A stretch of 64,000 nt of DNA from assembly GCA_905214715.1 (NCBI GenBank), contig CAJMMT010000002.1:62001-126000 (forward strand), given 5' to 3'. The first letter of the stretch is position 1; each line of letters opens with the position of its first letter. The DNA is from an uncultured bacterium (GTDB lineage: Bacteria; Bacteroidota; Bacteroidia; Bacteroidales; Muribaculaceae). The position numbers and the translations under genes were made by a program. A model generated the notes under the pieces. It did no database searches and had not been told where the DNA came from. It saw nothing but the letters and a program-made list of their open reading frames with translations. Below are positions 1 to 8,175 of this stretch, piece by piece.

Positions 1-1
1 G

Positions 2-328
2 GAAGAACGCTATTACGGTTCATATGTAGATGAAGATTTCTACGAAAGCATACGGCGCCATGTAGAGATGGTTCTCGGTCCTGACGATGTGTTCCTCGAA
101 ACGTTCGAGGAGGATATGAAATACAGCGACACCCCCATAGCGGCATCTGTTTCGGAATGTCTTGCCGATATTTTCCAGCCTCTGTTCAATTTCATATCGA
201 TTGTAAAGGATTCCGAAGGATCGGAACTTGAAGGGGCATATCTGGAATGCCGGGAGAATTTCACTTCCTATTGGAGCCAGACTCTCTGCAATGTGCTTCG
301 CCCTCTGAATCATATACGGTTTTCCTGA
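2..328 (+). CDS. DUF5063 family protein, C-terminal part
   Basis: The frame is open from the window edge, so the N-terminus is missing; 108 residues remain. The visible part is acidic (EERYYGSYVDEDFYES, then VFLETFEEDMKYSDTPIAAS) and resembles the C-terminal half of DUF5063 proteins, which are common and uncharacterised in Bacteroidales. No catalytic motif is visible and the function is unknown. A reverse-strand frame over the same bases is a shadow with no recognisable protein. The family call is from memory of the conserved DMKYSDTPIAAS stretch. Confidence 0.75.
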   Translation, partial: EERYYGSYVDEDFYESIRRHVEMVLGPDDVFLETFEEDMKYSDTPIAASVSECLADIFQPLFNFISIVKDSEGSELEGAYLECRENFTSYWSQTLCNVLRPLNHIRFS

Positions 329-391
329 ACCGGAGATTTTCTGCAAGGCAAATATACAGATTAAATAATAACCAACCGAACAAAAAATACC

Positions 392-1705
392 ATGAACAAC
401 AGTGAGCTAATGATGAAATGGCTCGGAGAGTCACCCTGTAATTTCTTCGCTGTCAAAACCGTTACCGACGAACTTGACAAAGCCGGGTTCCGGCGTCTGT
501 CGGCAGCCGACAGATGGGATCTGCGTCCGGGAGGCGCATATTATATGGTTAAAAACGATACAGCCGTCTTCCCTTTTATCCTCGGACGCGGAGCTGTGTC
601 GGAACATGGATTCCGTATTATTTCGTCTCACAGCGATTCCCCGTGCTTCAAACTTAAACCCAACGCCGAAATCTACAACGACGGGGGCACAGTATCGCTC
701 AACGTGGAGAAATACGGCGGCGCGATAATGTACACCTGGTTCGACCGTCCTCTGTCGATGGCCGGAAGGGTGATGCTCCGCACTGACAATCCGCTCAGAC
801 CGGAAACCAGACTGGTTGATTTCCGCAAGCCCGTATGTACGATTCCTCATCTCGCCATACACTTCAACCGTCAGGTCAATGACGGGAATCCTCTCTCGGT
901 ACAGAAAGACATGAAACCCGTGTTGGGACGCTTCTCAAACGAAGAGATCGAAGCCTACAGGAAACGCGGCGGCATAATCCGTTCCCTCCTGGCCGACAAA
1001 CTCGGCATCGACGCCGAAGATATCCTTGATTGGGAATTGGCACTATACCCGGTAGAGGAACCGCGCGTGGTGTCGGTTTGCGGCGACCTTTTCCAAAGCG
1101 GACGTATCGATGATCTTTCGATGGCTTTCGCGTCTTTACAGACCATGCTCTCCATTGCCCGGGACGAAAACGCACCCATGCACACCTGCGTGATGGCGCT
1201 ATTCGACAATGAAGAAACCGGGTCAGGAACCAAACAGGGTGCCGCGTCTCCCGTTTTGACTAACCTTATGAAACGCATAGCAGAGACCGAAGGGACTCCG
1301 GCCGAAAGCTTCGCCCGCGCTGTCGAGAACTCATTTATGATATCGGCCGACAATGCACACGCATGGCACCCCAACTACAATGAGAAATACGATCCCACCA
1401 ACCACCCACAGGTCGGAGGCGGTCCGGTGGTGAAAATAAACGCGAATTGCAAATACATGACCGATTCGGTGGGAGCCGCCATATTCCGTGCCCTATGCGA
1501 GAAAGCCGGTGTAGAATGCCAGTATTTCGTAAACCACGGCGATGTGGCCGGAGGGTCCACGCTCGGCAACATACTCACCTCGCAGATAGATCTCAGGGGA
1601 GTCGATATGGGTTGCGCCATATGGGCTATGCACTCGGCAGCCGAAACCGCCTCGCTTAAAGACTTTGAAGATACGGTAAAAGTCTTCGAATGTTTCATGC
1701 GATGA
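392..1705 (+). CDS. apeB: M18 family aminopeptidase
   Basis: A 437-residue cytosolic zinc aminopeptidase that removes N-terminal, typically acidic, residues from peptides. Metal-site signatures of clan MH are visible: SHSDSP with His80/Asp82, the RIDDLSMAFA segment near residue 238, DNEETGSGTKQGA near 272, MISADNAHAWHPNY, and a C-terminal HGDVAGGSTLGNI with the last His ligand. Length fits the family (about 430-480). It stands alone, 63 bases after the DUF5063 gene, and ends at a clear terminator. The family call is secure; substrate preference is inferred from the family. Confidence 0.93.
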   Translation: MNNSELMMKWLGESPCNFFAVKTVTDELDKAGFRRLSAADRWDLRPGGAYYMVKNDTAVFPFILGRGAVSEHGFRIISSHSDSPCFKLKPNAEIYNDGGTVSLNVEKYGGAIMYTWFDRPLSMAGRVMLRTDNPLRPETRLVDFRKPVCTIPHLAIHFNRQVNDGNPLSVQKDMKPVLGRFSNEEIEAYRKRGGIIRSLLADKLGIDAEDILDWELALYPVEEPRVVSVCGDLFQSGRIDDLSMAFASLQTMLSIARDENAPMHTCVMALFDNEETGSGTKQGAASPVLTNLMKRIAETEGTPAESFARAVENSFMISADNAHAWHPNYNEKYDPTNHPQVGGGPVVKINANCKYMTDSVGAAIFRALCEKAGVECQYFVNHGDVAGGSTLGNILTSQIDLRGVDMGCAIWAMHSAAETASLKDFEDTVKVFECFMR

Positions 1706-1735
1706 CATCGCGATTCGGTGAATAACCGGGATAAT

Positions 1736-1772
1736 GAAGGATTCGGCAGGTGGCAGACTTGCCGAATCCTGA
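1736..1772 (+). terminator. terminator after the M18 aminopeptidase gene
   Basis: Inverted repeat AGGATTCGGCA / TGCCGAATCCT with a short loop, about 35 bases after the aminopeptidase stop. It is followed by an AT-rich stretch rather than a pure T tract. Its 3' arm also holds the -33 element of the tig promoter. Confidence 0.7.
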
Positions 1773-1789
1773 ATATTTTACTATCTTTG
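1759..1789 (+). promoter_or_regulatory. promoter of tig
   Basis: TTG at 1759-1761, a 20-nt spacer and TATCTTTG at 1782-1789 match the Bacteroidetes -33/-7 consensus (TTTG, then TAnnTTTG). The predicted start near 1795 gives a 5'UTR of about 190 nt. I see no gene in 1706-1985. Confidence 0.75.
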
Positions 1790-1985
1790 CACCTTTGCAG
1801 AGAGAACTCTTCTTCAGGTGTGTTCAGTTTTTCAATTACACGCCAAAGTCAGTTTCGGGTATCATACGGCTTTTTTGGCCCGATATTTGTTATAACCGAG
1901 ATAGACCGTACAGCCGATATATCGGCATGAATGCGGAGAGTTCAGAAAGCGTCTCGAAAAAACATATAGAAACCACATTATAAAA

Positions 1986-3335
1986 ATGAACGTAGAATTT
2001 GCCAAAATCGACGATGTAAACGGAATCATAACCGTAACCATCGAAGAAAAAGACTATTCCGAAAAGGTAGAAAAAGAACTCAAGACAGTCGCAAAGAACC
2101 GTCCCGAACCGGGTTTCCGTCCCGGCAAGACCCCCATCGCCATTATAAAGAAAAAATATGGTGATGCCGTGAAATACGACGTTATCAACAAACTCGTAGG
2201 CGACTCTCTTTTTGATTATATAAAGGAGAACAAACTCCATGTGCTCGGCAATCCTGTGCCAGAAAAAGACAACAGCATCGACATCCACGGTACCGACTAT
2301 ACCTTGAAATTCAAGGTAGGATTGGCACCTGAACTTGATCTGCATCTCGACAAGGAAACCCACATGCCCTATTACAATATCAAGGTATCTGACGATATGA
2401 TTCAGCGTCAGGACGAGCAGTTGCGCCGTCGCTTCGGCTCGCAGGTCGAGGGTGAGGAAATCAACGAGACTGCCGTAGTACGCGGTGTAATAAATGAACT
2501 TGACGAAAACGGCGCTATCAAGGAAGGCGGAGTGTTCGTAGAGAACGGCATCCTCTCTCCAGAACATTTCGTAGATGCCGACCAAAAGGCTCTATTCCTT
2601 GGCAAGAAGAAAGAAGAGGAAATTGTGTTCAATCCCTCGAAAGCTTCCGGCAACAATGCCGTCGAGATGGGTTCGATGCTTCACCTGCCTAAAGAAGAGG
2701 CCACCGACCACACCGGAGACTTCCGCTTCAAGGTTACCGACATAATCTCGCTGAAACAGGCTGAGGAGAATCAGGAATACTACGACAACGTGTTCGGTAA
2801 AGACAAGGTGCATAACCATGAGGAATATCTCGATGCCCTTAAGCAGATGATCGCAGCCCAACTGAGCCGCGACTCTGATTTCCGCTTCACCATCGATGCC
2901 AAAGATAGTCTCGTTAAGGCTGTCGGCGATGTCAAGCTCCCCGATGAGGTACTCAAGGAGTTCCTTATCAAGAGCGAGAACAGCGATATGACTCAGGAAA
3001 ACATAGATGAGTCTTACCTCAAGATGCGCCCCGAACTGATATGGGAGCTGATACGGGAGGCTGTGGCAGAAAAGCTTGAAATAAAGATTGACCAGGAGGA
3101 TATGCTCAATCTGGCGCGTCAGGTTGCCCGTAGCCAATTCGCACAATACGGTATGTTCAATCCCGACGAACAGACCGTTGACAACTTCGCTCACGAAATC
3201 CTGAAAGACAAGAAAGCACAGCAGCAGATTGCCAACCAGGCTCTCGACACCAAGCTCTTCAACGGTATCCGCGCATCTGTAACGATAGACGAGAAAGATG
3301 TAACCGTAGAAGAATTCAACGAACTCTTCAAATAA
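1986..3335 (+). CDS. tig: trigger factor
   Basis: Ribosome-associated chaperone and peptidyl-prolyl isomerase that binds nascent chains at the exit tunnel. It has 449 residues, as expected. The N-terminal ribosome-binding loop signature GFRPGKTP is at residues 43-50. A divergent FKBP-like middle domain spans about residues 150-245, and a long helical C-terminal arm domain completes the chaperone cradle. The FKBP part is diverged, as in other Bacteroidetes trigger factors, so isomerase activity cannot be judged by eye. The order tig-clpP-clpX is the classical bacterial arrangement linking folding with proteolysis. Confidence 0.96.
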   Translation: MNVEFAKIDDVNGIITVTIEEKDYSEKVEKELKTVAKNRPEPGFRPGKTPIAIIKKKYGDAVKYDVINKLVGDSLFDYIKENKLHVLGNPVPEKDNSIDIHGTDYTLKFKVGLAPELDLHLDKETHMPYYNIKVSDDMIQRQDEQLRRRFGSQVEGEEINETAVVRGVINELDENGAIKEGGVFVENGILSPEHFVDADQKALFLGKKKEEEIVFNPSKASGNNAVEMGSMLHLPKEEATDHTGDFRFKVTDIISLKQAEENQEYYDNVFGKDKVHNHEEYLDALKQMIAAQLSRDSDFRFTIDAKDSLVKAVGDVKLPDEVLKEFLIKSENSDMTQENIDESYLKMRPELIWELIREAVAEKLEIKIDQEDMLNLARQVARSQFAQYGMFNPDEQTVDNFAHEILKDKKAQQQIANQALDTKLFNGIRASVTIDEKDVTVEEFNELFK

Positions 3336-3366
3336 ACGTACAGAAAGAGCCTTTACAAATAAATTT

Positions 3367-3406
3367 CCGGCCCGGTCTGCAGGCATAGTCCAGAAGACCG
3401 GGCCGG
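3367..3406 (+). other. strong intergenic hairpin between tig and clpP
   Basis: A perfect 12-bp stem (CCGGCCCGGTCT / AGACCGGGCCGG) with a 16-nt loop and no T run after it. It could be a weak or Rho-assisted terminator, or an mRNA-processing or stabilising hairpin that sets the ratio of tig to clpPX. No TAnnTTTG box was seen between it and clpP. Confidence 0.6.
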
Positions 3407-3438
3407 CACAATATAAAACACGCAAGCAACAATATTTA

Positions 3439-4149
3439 ATGGATATTAACAAAGATTTCAGAAACTATGCCGTGAACCACCTCGGCATGAGTTCCAACAC
3501 ACTCGATTCATATATCAAGGCAAGCGGCAAAGAAGCTTCTGTCTTCACTCCGACCTCTGACTATATGAATCCCTATATTCTTGAAGAGCGCCAACTGAAC
3601 GTAACCCAGATGGACGTGTTCTCGCGTCTGATGATGGACCGCATAATTTTTCTCGGTACGCAGGTGTCAGACCAGAGCGCAAATATAATCCAGGCCCAGC
3701 TTCTTTACCTTGACTCGGTAGACCCCGACAAAGATATCTCGCTTTATATAAACTCGCCGGGAGGATCAGTATATGCCGGGCTCGGTATTTACGACACCAT
3801 GCAGTATGTGAATTCCGATGTCTCTACAATCTGCACCGGCATGGCTGCTTCTATGGCGGCCGTATTGCTCGTGGCCGGCGAGAAAGGGAAACGTTATGCG
3901 CTTCCCCATTCCCGCGTAATGATCCACCAGCCGATGGGCGGTATTCAGGGACAGGCTTCCGACATAGAGATCACCGCCCGTGAAATTCTGAAACTGAAAG
4001 AAGAATTATACCGGATAATCTCCGACCATTCCGGCCAGCCTTTCGAGAAAGTAGAGGCCGATTCGGACCGTGACTATTGGATGATAGCCAACGAGGCCAA
4101 GGAATATGGCATGATCGACCGGATTCTGGTAAACACCAGAAAGAAATAA
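3439..4149 (+). CDS. clpP: ATP-dependent Clp protease proteolytic subunit
   Basis: Serine peptidase (family S14) that forms the tetradecameric chamber fed by ClpX. The catalytic triad is visible: Ser138 in GMAASMA, His163 in MIHQPMGG, and Asp212 in DSDRDYWM. At 236 residues it is longer than E. coli ClpP, with about 45 extra N-terminal residues ahead of the region where mature ClpP usually begins; these are probably a propeptide or lineage-specific extension. clpX follows after 80 bases, so the two are likely co-transcribed. Confidence 0.96.
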   Translation: MDINKDFRNYAVNHLGMSSNTLDSYIKASGKEASVFTPTSDYMNPYILEERQLNVTQMDVFSRLMMDRIIFLGTQVSDQSANIIQAQLLYLDSVDPDKDISLYINSPGGSVYAGLGIYDTMQYVNSDVSTICTGMAASMAAVLLVAGEKGKRYALPHSRVMIHQPMGGIQGQASDIEITAREILKLKEELYRIISDHSGQPFEKVEADSDRDYWMIANEAKEYGMIDRILVNTRKK

Positions 4150-4229
4150 TCTCATTTCATCTGCTACAGGTTTCGTTCCGCGGTCTGGTTTGAAAGAAAG
4201 ATCGCGGAAGACCCACATGACAACAGAAT

Positions 4230-5558
4230 ATGGCAAAGAAAAAAGAGACAGGTGTAAACTGTATGCTCTGCGGCTCTACAGGCACACGCCAGGCACCGGT
4301 GGCCGAGGTTCTCCCGGGACTGCATCTCTGCACTGACTGCATGGGCTTCATAAACTCAGTGCGCGAGGAGGTGCTGCGCAACAATCCCCAGGAGCACGTC
4401 GCAGCCAAAGATTTGAAAGAAATCCCTACTCCCCGTAGTATAAAAGAATATCTTGACCAATATATCATAGGCCAGGATGAAGCCAAGAAATATCTTTCGG
4501 TAGCGGTTTACAACCACTACAAACGTATTCAGCAGTTAGACGCGCGCAAAGCCCGTATGGGCCAAGAGGATGCCAAAGGGAAAGGAACAGAGAAAGCCGA
4601 CCGGTCCCTACTCCCGGAACCGGACGATGATGTCGAGATCGAAAAGAGCAATATCATAATGGTCGGCCCTACCGGAACCGGCAAGACGCTTCTCGCAAAA
4701 ACCATAGCACGCCTGCTCGATGTCCCATTCGCCATAGTCGACGCTACGGTGCTTACCGAAGCTGGATATGTGGGCGAGGATATAGAATCGCTTCTTACCC
4801 GACTGCTGCAAAATTGCGACTACGATGTAGAACGGGCCGAACGGGGCATAGTCTTCATTGATGAAATCGACAAAATAGCCCGCAAGAGCGACAATCCCTC
4901 CATTACACGCGATGTAAGCGGCGAGGGAGTGCAGCAGGGACTGCTTAAGCTGTTGGAGGGTTCCACGGTTCTCGTGCCACCGAACGGTGGCCGCAAGCAC
5001 CCCGAACAGAAGATGATTGCCGTAGACACTCGCAATATCCTCTTTATATGCGGCGGTGCCTTCGATGGTATAGAACGGAAGATCGCAGCCCGTATGAACA
5101 CTCATATCGTGGGCTACGGTCAGAATTCCGCCCAGCGTAAGGAACAGCGTCAGAATCTCATGCGCTATGTCATGCCGCAAGACCTGAAATCATTCGGTCT
5201 TATCCCTGAAATAATAGGCCGCTTGCCGGTGCTTACAGCACTTGACCCGTTGGACCGAGAAGCGTTGCGCCGGATACTTACCGAGCCTAAGAATGCCATC
5301 ACTCGCCAATACAAGAAGTTGCTGGCAATGGATGGTGTGGAACTTGAGTTCACCGACGACGCTCTCGACACTATAGTTGACAAGGCGATAGAATACAAAC
5401 TTGGCGCACGCGGACTCCGCTCCATAGTCGAAACCGTTATGGTGGATGCCATGTTCGAGATACCATCTTCAGACCGGAAGAACTTCACGGTTACAGGGCA
5501 ATATATTATCGATCGCCTGGAAGCGGCGCATTTCGACAAAGCTCATTCGAAAGAGTAA
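4230..5558 (+). CDS. clpX: ATP-dependent Clp protease ATP-binding subunit ClpX
   Basis: AAA+ unfoldase, 442 residues. Features in order: N-terminal zinc-binding domain with Cys11, Cys14, Cys34 and Cys37; Walker A GPTGTGKT at 146-153; pore loop GYVG at 179-182; Walker B VFIDEIDK with Asp211/Glu212; sensor region GLIPEIIGRLPV. Where E. coli has the IGF loop that docks on ClpP, this protein reads VGYG before a short charged stretch (IVGYGQNSAQRKEQR). It pairs with the adjacent clpP. Confidence 0.96.
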   Translation: MAKKKETGVNCMLCGSTGTRQAPVAEVLPGLHLCTDCMGFINSVREEVLRNNPQEHVAAKDLKEIPTPRSIKEYLDQYIIGQDEAKKYLSVAVYNHYKRIQQLDARKARMGQEDAKGKGTEKADRSLLPEPDDDVEIEKSNIIMVGPTGTGKTLLAKTIARLLDVPFAIVDATVLTEAGYVGEDIESLLTRLLQNCDYDVERAERGIVFIDEIDKIARKSDNPSITRDVSGEGVQQGLLKLLEGSTVLVPPNGGRKHPEQKMIAVDTRNILFICGGAFDGIERKIAARMNTHIVGYGQNSAQRKEQRQNLMRYVMPQDLKSFGLIPEIIGRLPVLTALDPLDREALRRILTEPKNAITRQYKKLLAMDGVELEFTDDALDTIVDKAIEYKLGARGLRSIVETVMVDAMFEIPSSDRKNFTVTGQYIIDRLEAAHFDKAHSKE

Positions 5559-5621
5559 CCGGAAACGCACCGCAATCCCCTTATGCCACAAAAATGCGCA
5601 TAACGGGGCACAATAGCAATA

Positions 5622-5671
5622 AAAATTCCCCGGAAGCATAATTTCACATGCTTTTGGGGAATATTTTTTTT
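5622..5671 (+). terminator. rho-independent terminator after clpX
   Basis: A stem of TTCCCC and GGGGAA arms with inner GGAAGCAT / ATGCTTTT pairing, followed by a run of eight T. It ends the tig-clpP-clpX unit. The end of the T run forms the -33 element of the recQ promoter. Confidence 0.88.
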
Positions 5672-5700
5672 GGAATTTAATAAAATAGATATTAACTTTG
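5669..5700 (+). promoter_or_regulatory. promoter of recQ
   Basis: TTTG at 5669-5672, exactly 20 nt, then TAACTTTG at 5693-5700: a full match to the Bacteroidetes consensus. The predicted start near 5706 leaves a leader of about 80 nt. Confidence 0.8.
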
Positions 5701-5786
5701 ATTACGAACGTTTACCAATCAAGGTCCTTGAAACATTCCTTATCTGAGCGTTTTGACCCCAACTAACCAACATCTCTTCTTATCGC

Positions 5787-7967
5787 ATGGCTAACCGACA
5801 GGAAATAAACAGTGCCTTAAAGGCATATTTCGGGTTTGACACCTTCAAAGGTCAGCAGGGCGAAGTTATATCGGCTTTGCTTGACGGTCACGATGTATTC
5901 GTGTTGATGCCCACAGGAGGAGGCAAATCTCTATGCTACCAGCTTCCGGCTCTTATGAGTAAAGGCACTGCCATTGTCATATCGCCCCTAATCGCCCTGA
6001 TGAAAAATCAGGTCGATGCCCTGCGCGGACATACCGGAGATGACCGAAGCGCCCATTTCCTAAACTCATCGCTTTCCAGGAGTTCTATCAATCAGGTTAA
6101 AGAAGATGTACTTGCCGGACATACAAAACTGCTTTATGTGGCACCCGAATCACTGGCAAAGACAGAAAACATTCTGTTCCTGAGAAAAGTCGGCATCTCT
6201 TTTTACGCTGTCGACGAAGCCCACTGCATCTCGGAATGGGGACATGACTTCAGACCGGAATACCGCAAAATTCGCTCGCTTATCAACGAGATTGGCGCGC
6301 GTCCGCTGATAGCGCTTACGGCAACCGCCACCCCGAAAGTGCAACACGATATTCAGAAATCGCTCAGTATGATCGACGCCAAGGTGTTCAAGTCTTCTTT
6401 CAACCGCGCCAATCTCTTTTATGAAGTACGGCCCAAGAACAAGAATATAGACCGCGACATAATAAAATACATAAAAAGCAATCCCGGCAAGTCCGGCATA
6501 GTATATTGTCTTTCCCGCAAGAAAGTAGACGAGTTCAGTGAGATTCTAAAGGTCAACGATATCCGGGCTTTACCCTATCATGCCGGCCTCGACCCTGTCA
6601 CACGTGCCGCACATCAGGATGCCTTCCTCAACGAGGAGGTTGATGTCATTGTGGCTACCATCGCTTTCGGCATGGGCATAGACAAGCCCGATGTACGATA
6701 CGTAATACATTACGACATACCGAAGTCTTTGGAAGGATATTATCAGGAAACCGGACGTGCCGGCCGCGACGGCAACCGCGGTCATTGCCTCTGCTATTAC
6801 AGCAACCGCGACATACAGAAACTCGACAAGCTGCTGCAGTCCAAGACGGCTACGGAACAAGAGATTGGCAGACAGCTGCTGGCCGAAACCGCCGCCTACG
6901 CCGAAACCGCCGCATGTCGCCGTAAGGTACTTCTGCATTATTTCGGCGAGGAATGCCAGGAAGAACATTGCGGAGCCTGCGACAACTGTCTGAATCCCCC
7001 GGAAAGGATAAACGCTACCGAAGAGTTGGCCGATGCCCTTGAGACGGCCGACTTGCTGGGAGATTTCGCAAACACCTCCTACCTGGTTCATGTTATGCTT
7101 GGCTATCGGACTCCGGAAATTCTCAGAAACGGACACACTGAACTTGAAACATTCGGATGCCGTTCGGAGGCCCGCGAGAAAGACCTTATGACCATAGTGC
7201 GCCAAGGCATGCTCGCCGGATATTTCGCGAAAGACATGGAATCTTACGGTGCTCTGAGAATAACCGACAAAGGACGGGCATTCATGAAAAAGGCGGACAA
7301 GTTCGAGATTGTAGCCGACCGTGAATTCACTGACGATTCTCCCGAGCCTACCGAAGCGCAGGGAGGAGGGGCGGCCGACGAACGCCTGTACAGCATTCTC
7401 TCGGCTTTGCGACGCCAGATAGCTCGCAAGAACAATGTGCCCCCATATGTTATTTTCACAGACCCCTCTCTCGAGGCCATGACCACGATGTATCCAATCA
7501 CCAACGAGGAAATGCTCAATATACCGGGTGTAGGCAACGGCAAGGCCGCTCGCTACGGCTCCGAGTTCCTGAAGGTGATAAGACAATATGTGGAGGACTA
7601 TAATATTCTGCGGCCTACAGACATAAGGGTAAGAACCATCGCCAACGGTCAAAGCCGTCTGAATCTATTCCTTATCCAGGGCATAGACCGCAAAATAGAC
7701 CTTGACGTGCTGGCAGACAGCAAAGGGATAGAGATGGACGACCTGCTTACAGAACTTGAATCGATTGTCGAGGCCGGAACCCATATCAATATAGACTATT
7801 ATATCGAGGAATTGCTCGATAAAGATTCAATCGACGAGTTGACGGAATATTTCCGTCAGACCGAAGAAGACGACATAGAGGAAGCATACCGGCAATTAGG
7901 CTCCGACTTCTCGGAAGAGGAGATAAGACTCGCCCGCGTACGCTTCATATCGGAAATGGGCAACTGA
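5787..7967 (+). CDS. recQ: ATP-dependent DNA helicase RecQ
   Basis: Superfamily 2 3'-5' DNA helicase of 726 residues, acting in recombination and fork repair. The N-terminal core has motif I MPTGGGKSLCYQ, the DEAH box in VDEAHCISEWGHDFRPEY and motif VI region QETGRAGRDG. The zinc-binding RQC part reads CRRKVLLHYFGEEC...CGACDNC. An HRDC domain follows (about residues 530-605, with IPGVGNGKAARYG). About 110 extra C-terminal residues form an acidic helical tail, as in other Bacteroidetes RecQ proteins. Confidence 0.96.
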   Translation: MANRQEINSALKAYFGFDTFKGQQGEVISALLDGHDVFVLMPTGGGKSLCYQLPALMSKGTAIVISPLIALMKNQVDALRGHTGDDRSAHFLNSSLSRSSINQVKEDVLAGHTKLLYVAPESLAKTENILFLRKVGISFYAVDEAHCISEWGHDFRPEYRKIRSLINEIGARPLIALTATATPKVQHDIQKSLSMIDAKVFKSSFNRANLFYEVRPKNKNIDRDIIKYIKSNPGKSGIVYCLSRKKVDEFSEILKVNDIRALPYHAGLDPVTRAAHQDAFLNEEVDVIVATIAFGMGIDKPDVRYVIHYDIPKSLEGYYQETGRAGRDGNRGHCLCYYSNRDIQKLDKLLQSKTATEQEIGRQLLAETAAYAETAACRRKVLLHYFGEECQEEHCGACDNCLNPPERINATEELADALETADLLGDFANTSYLVHVMLGYRTPEILRNGHTELETFGCRSEAREKDLMTIVRQGMLAGYFAKDMESYGALRITDKGRAFMKKADKFEIVADREFTDDSPEPTEAQGGGAADERLYSILSALRRQIARKNNVPPYVIFTDPSLEAMTTMYPITNEEMLNIPGVGNGKAARYGSEFLKVIRQYVEDYNILRPTDIRVRTIANGQSRLNLFLIQGIDRKIDLDVLADSKGIEMDDLLTELESIVEAGTHINIDYYIEELLDKDSIDELTEYFRQTEEDDIEEAYRQLGSDFSEEEIRLARVRFISEMGN

Positions 7968-7984
7968 TACTTCCCGCAAAAATT

Positions 7985-8038
7985 AAAACGGGCAGCCGCC
8001 AACCGCGTTAACAGACACGGATGGCGGCTGCCCGTTTT
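7985..8038 (+). terminator. terminator after recQ
   Basis: Long stem with outer AAAACGGGCAGCCGCCA and TGGCGGCTGCCCGTTTT arms and a 20-nt loop, starting about 18 bases after the recQ stop. It is symmetric enough to work in both directions. Confidence 0.9.
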
Positions 8039-8175
8039 ATAAGAACTTAAAAACTTATGTATTGTAGCCAAGACATAAACCTTGTAGAGTCGACAGGTGT
8101 TTAAATATCAAATTTATGCAATCAAATTTTCCACACCTACATTGCTTTCGCCGGCAATGATAATCATCTTAAAAC
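8039..8175 (+). promoter_or_regulatory. leader region of the glp operon, promoter not identified
   Basis: 137 bases of AT-rich DNA between the recQ terminator and glpA. I find no TAnnTTTG box. A short inverted repeat AGGTGT (8095-8100) / ACACCT (8133-8138) could be an operator for a glycerol-responsive regulator, but this is a guess. No known riboswitch pattern is visible. Confidence 0.3.

Noticed and set aside
349..356. TATATTTG on the minus strand near the end of the DUF5063 gene, a possible antisense promoter
   Set aside because: No -33 element at the right spacing (16 or 24 nt) and no minus-strand gene to serve; probably chance.
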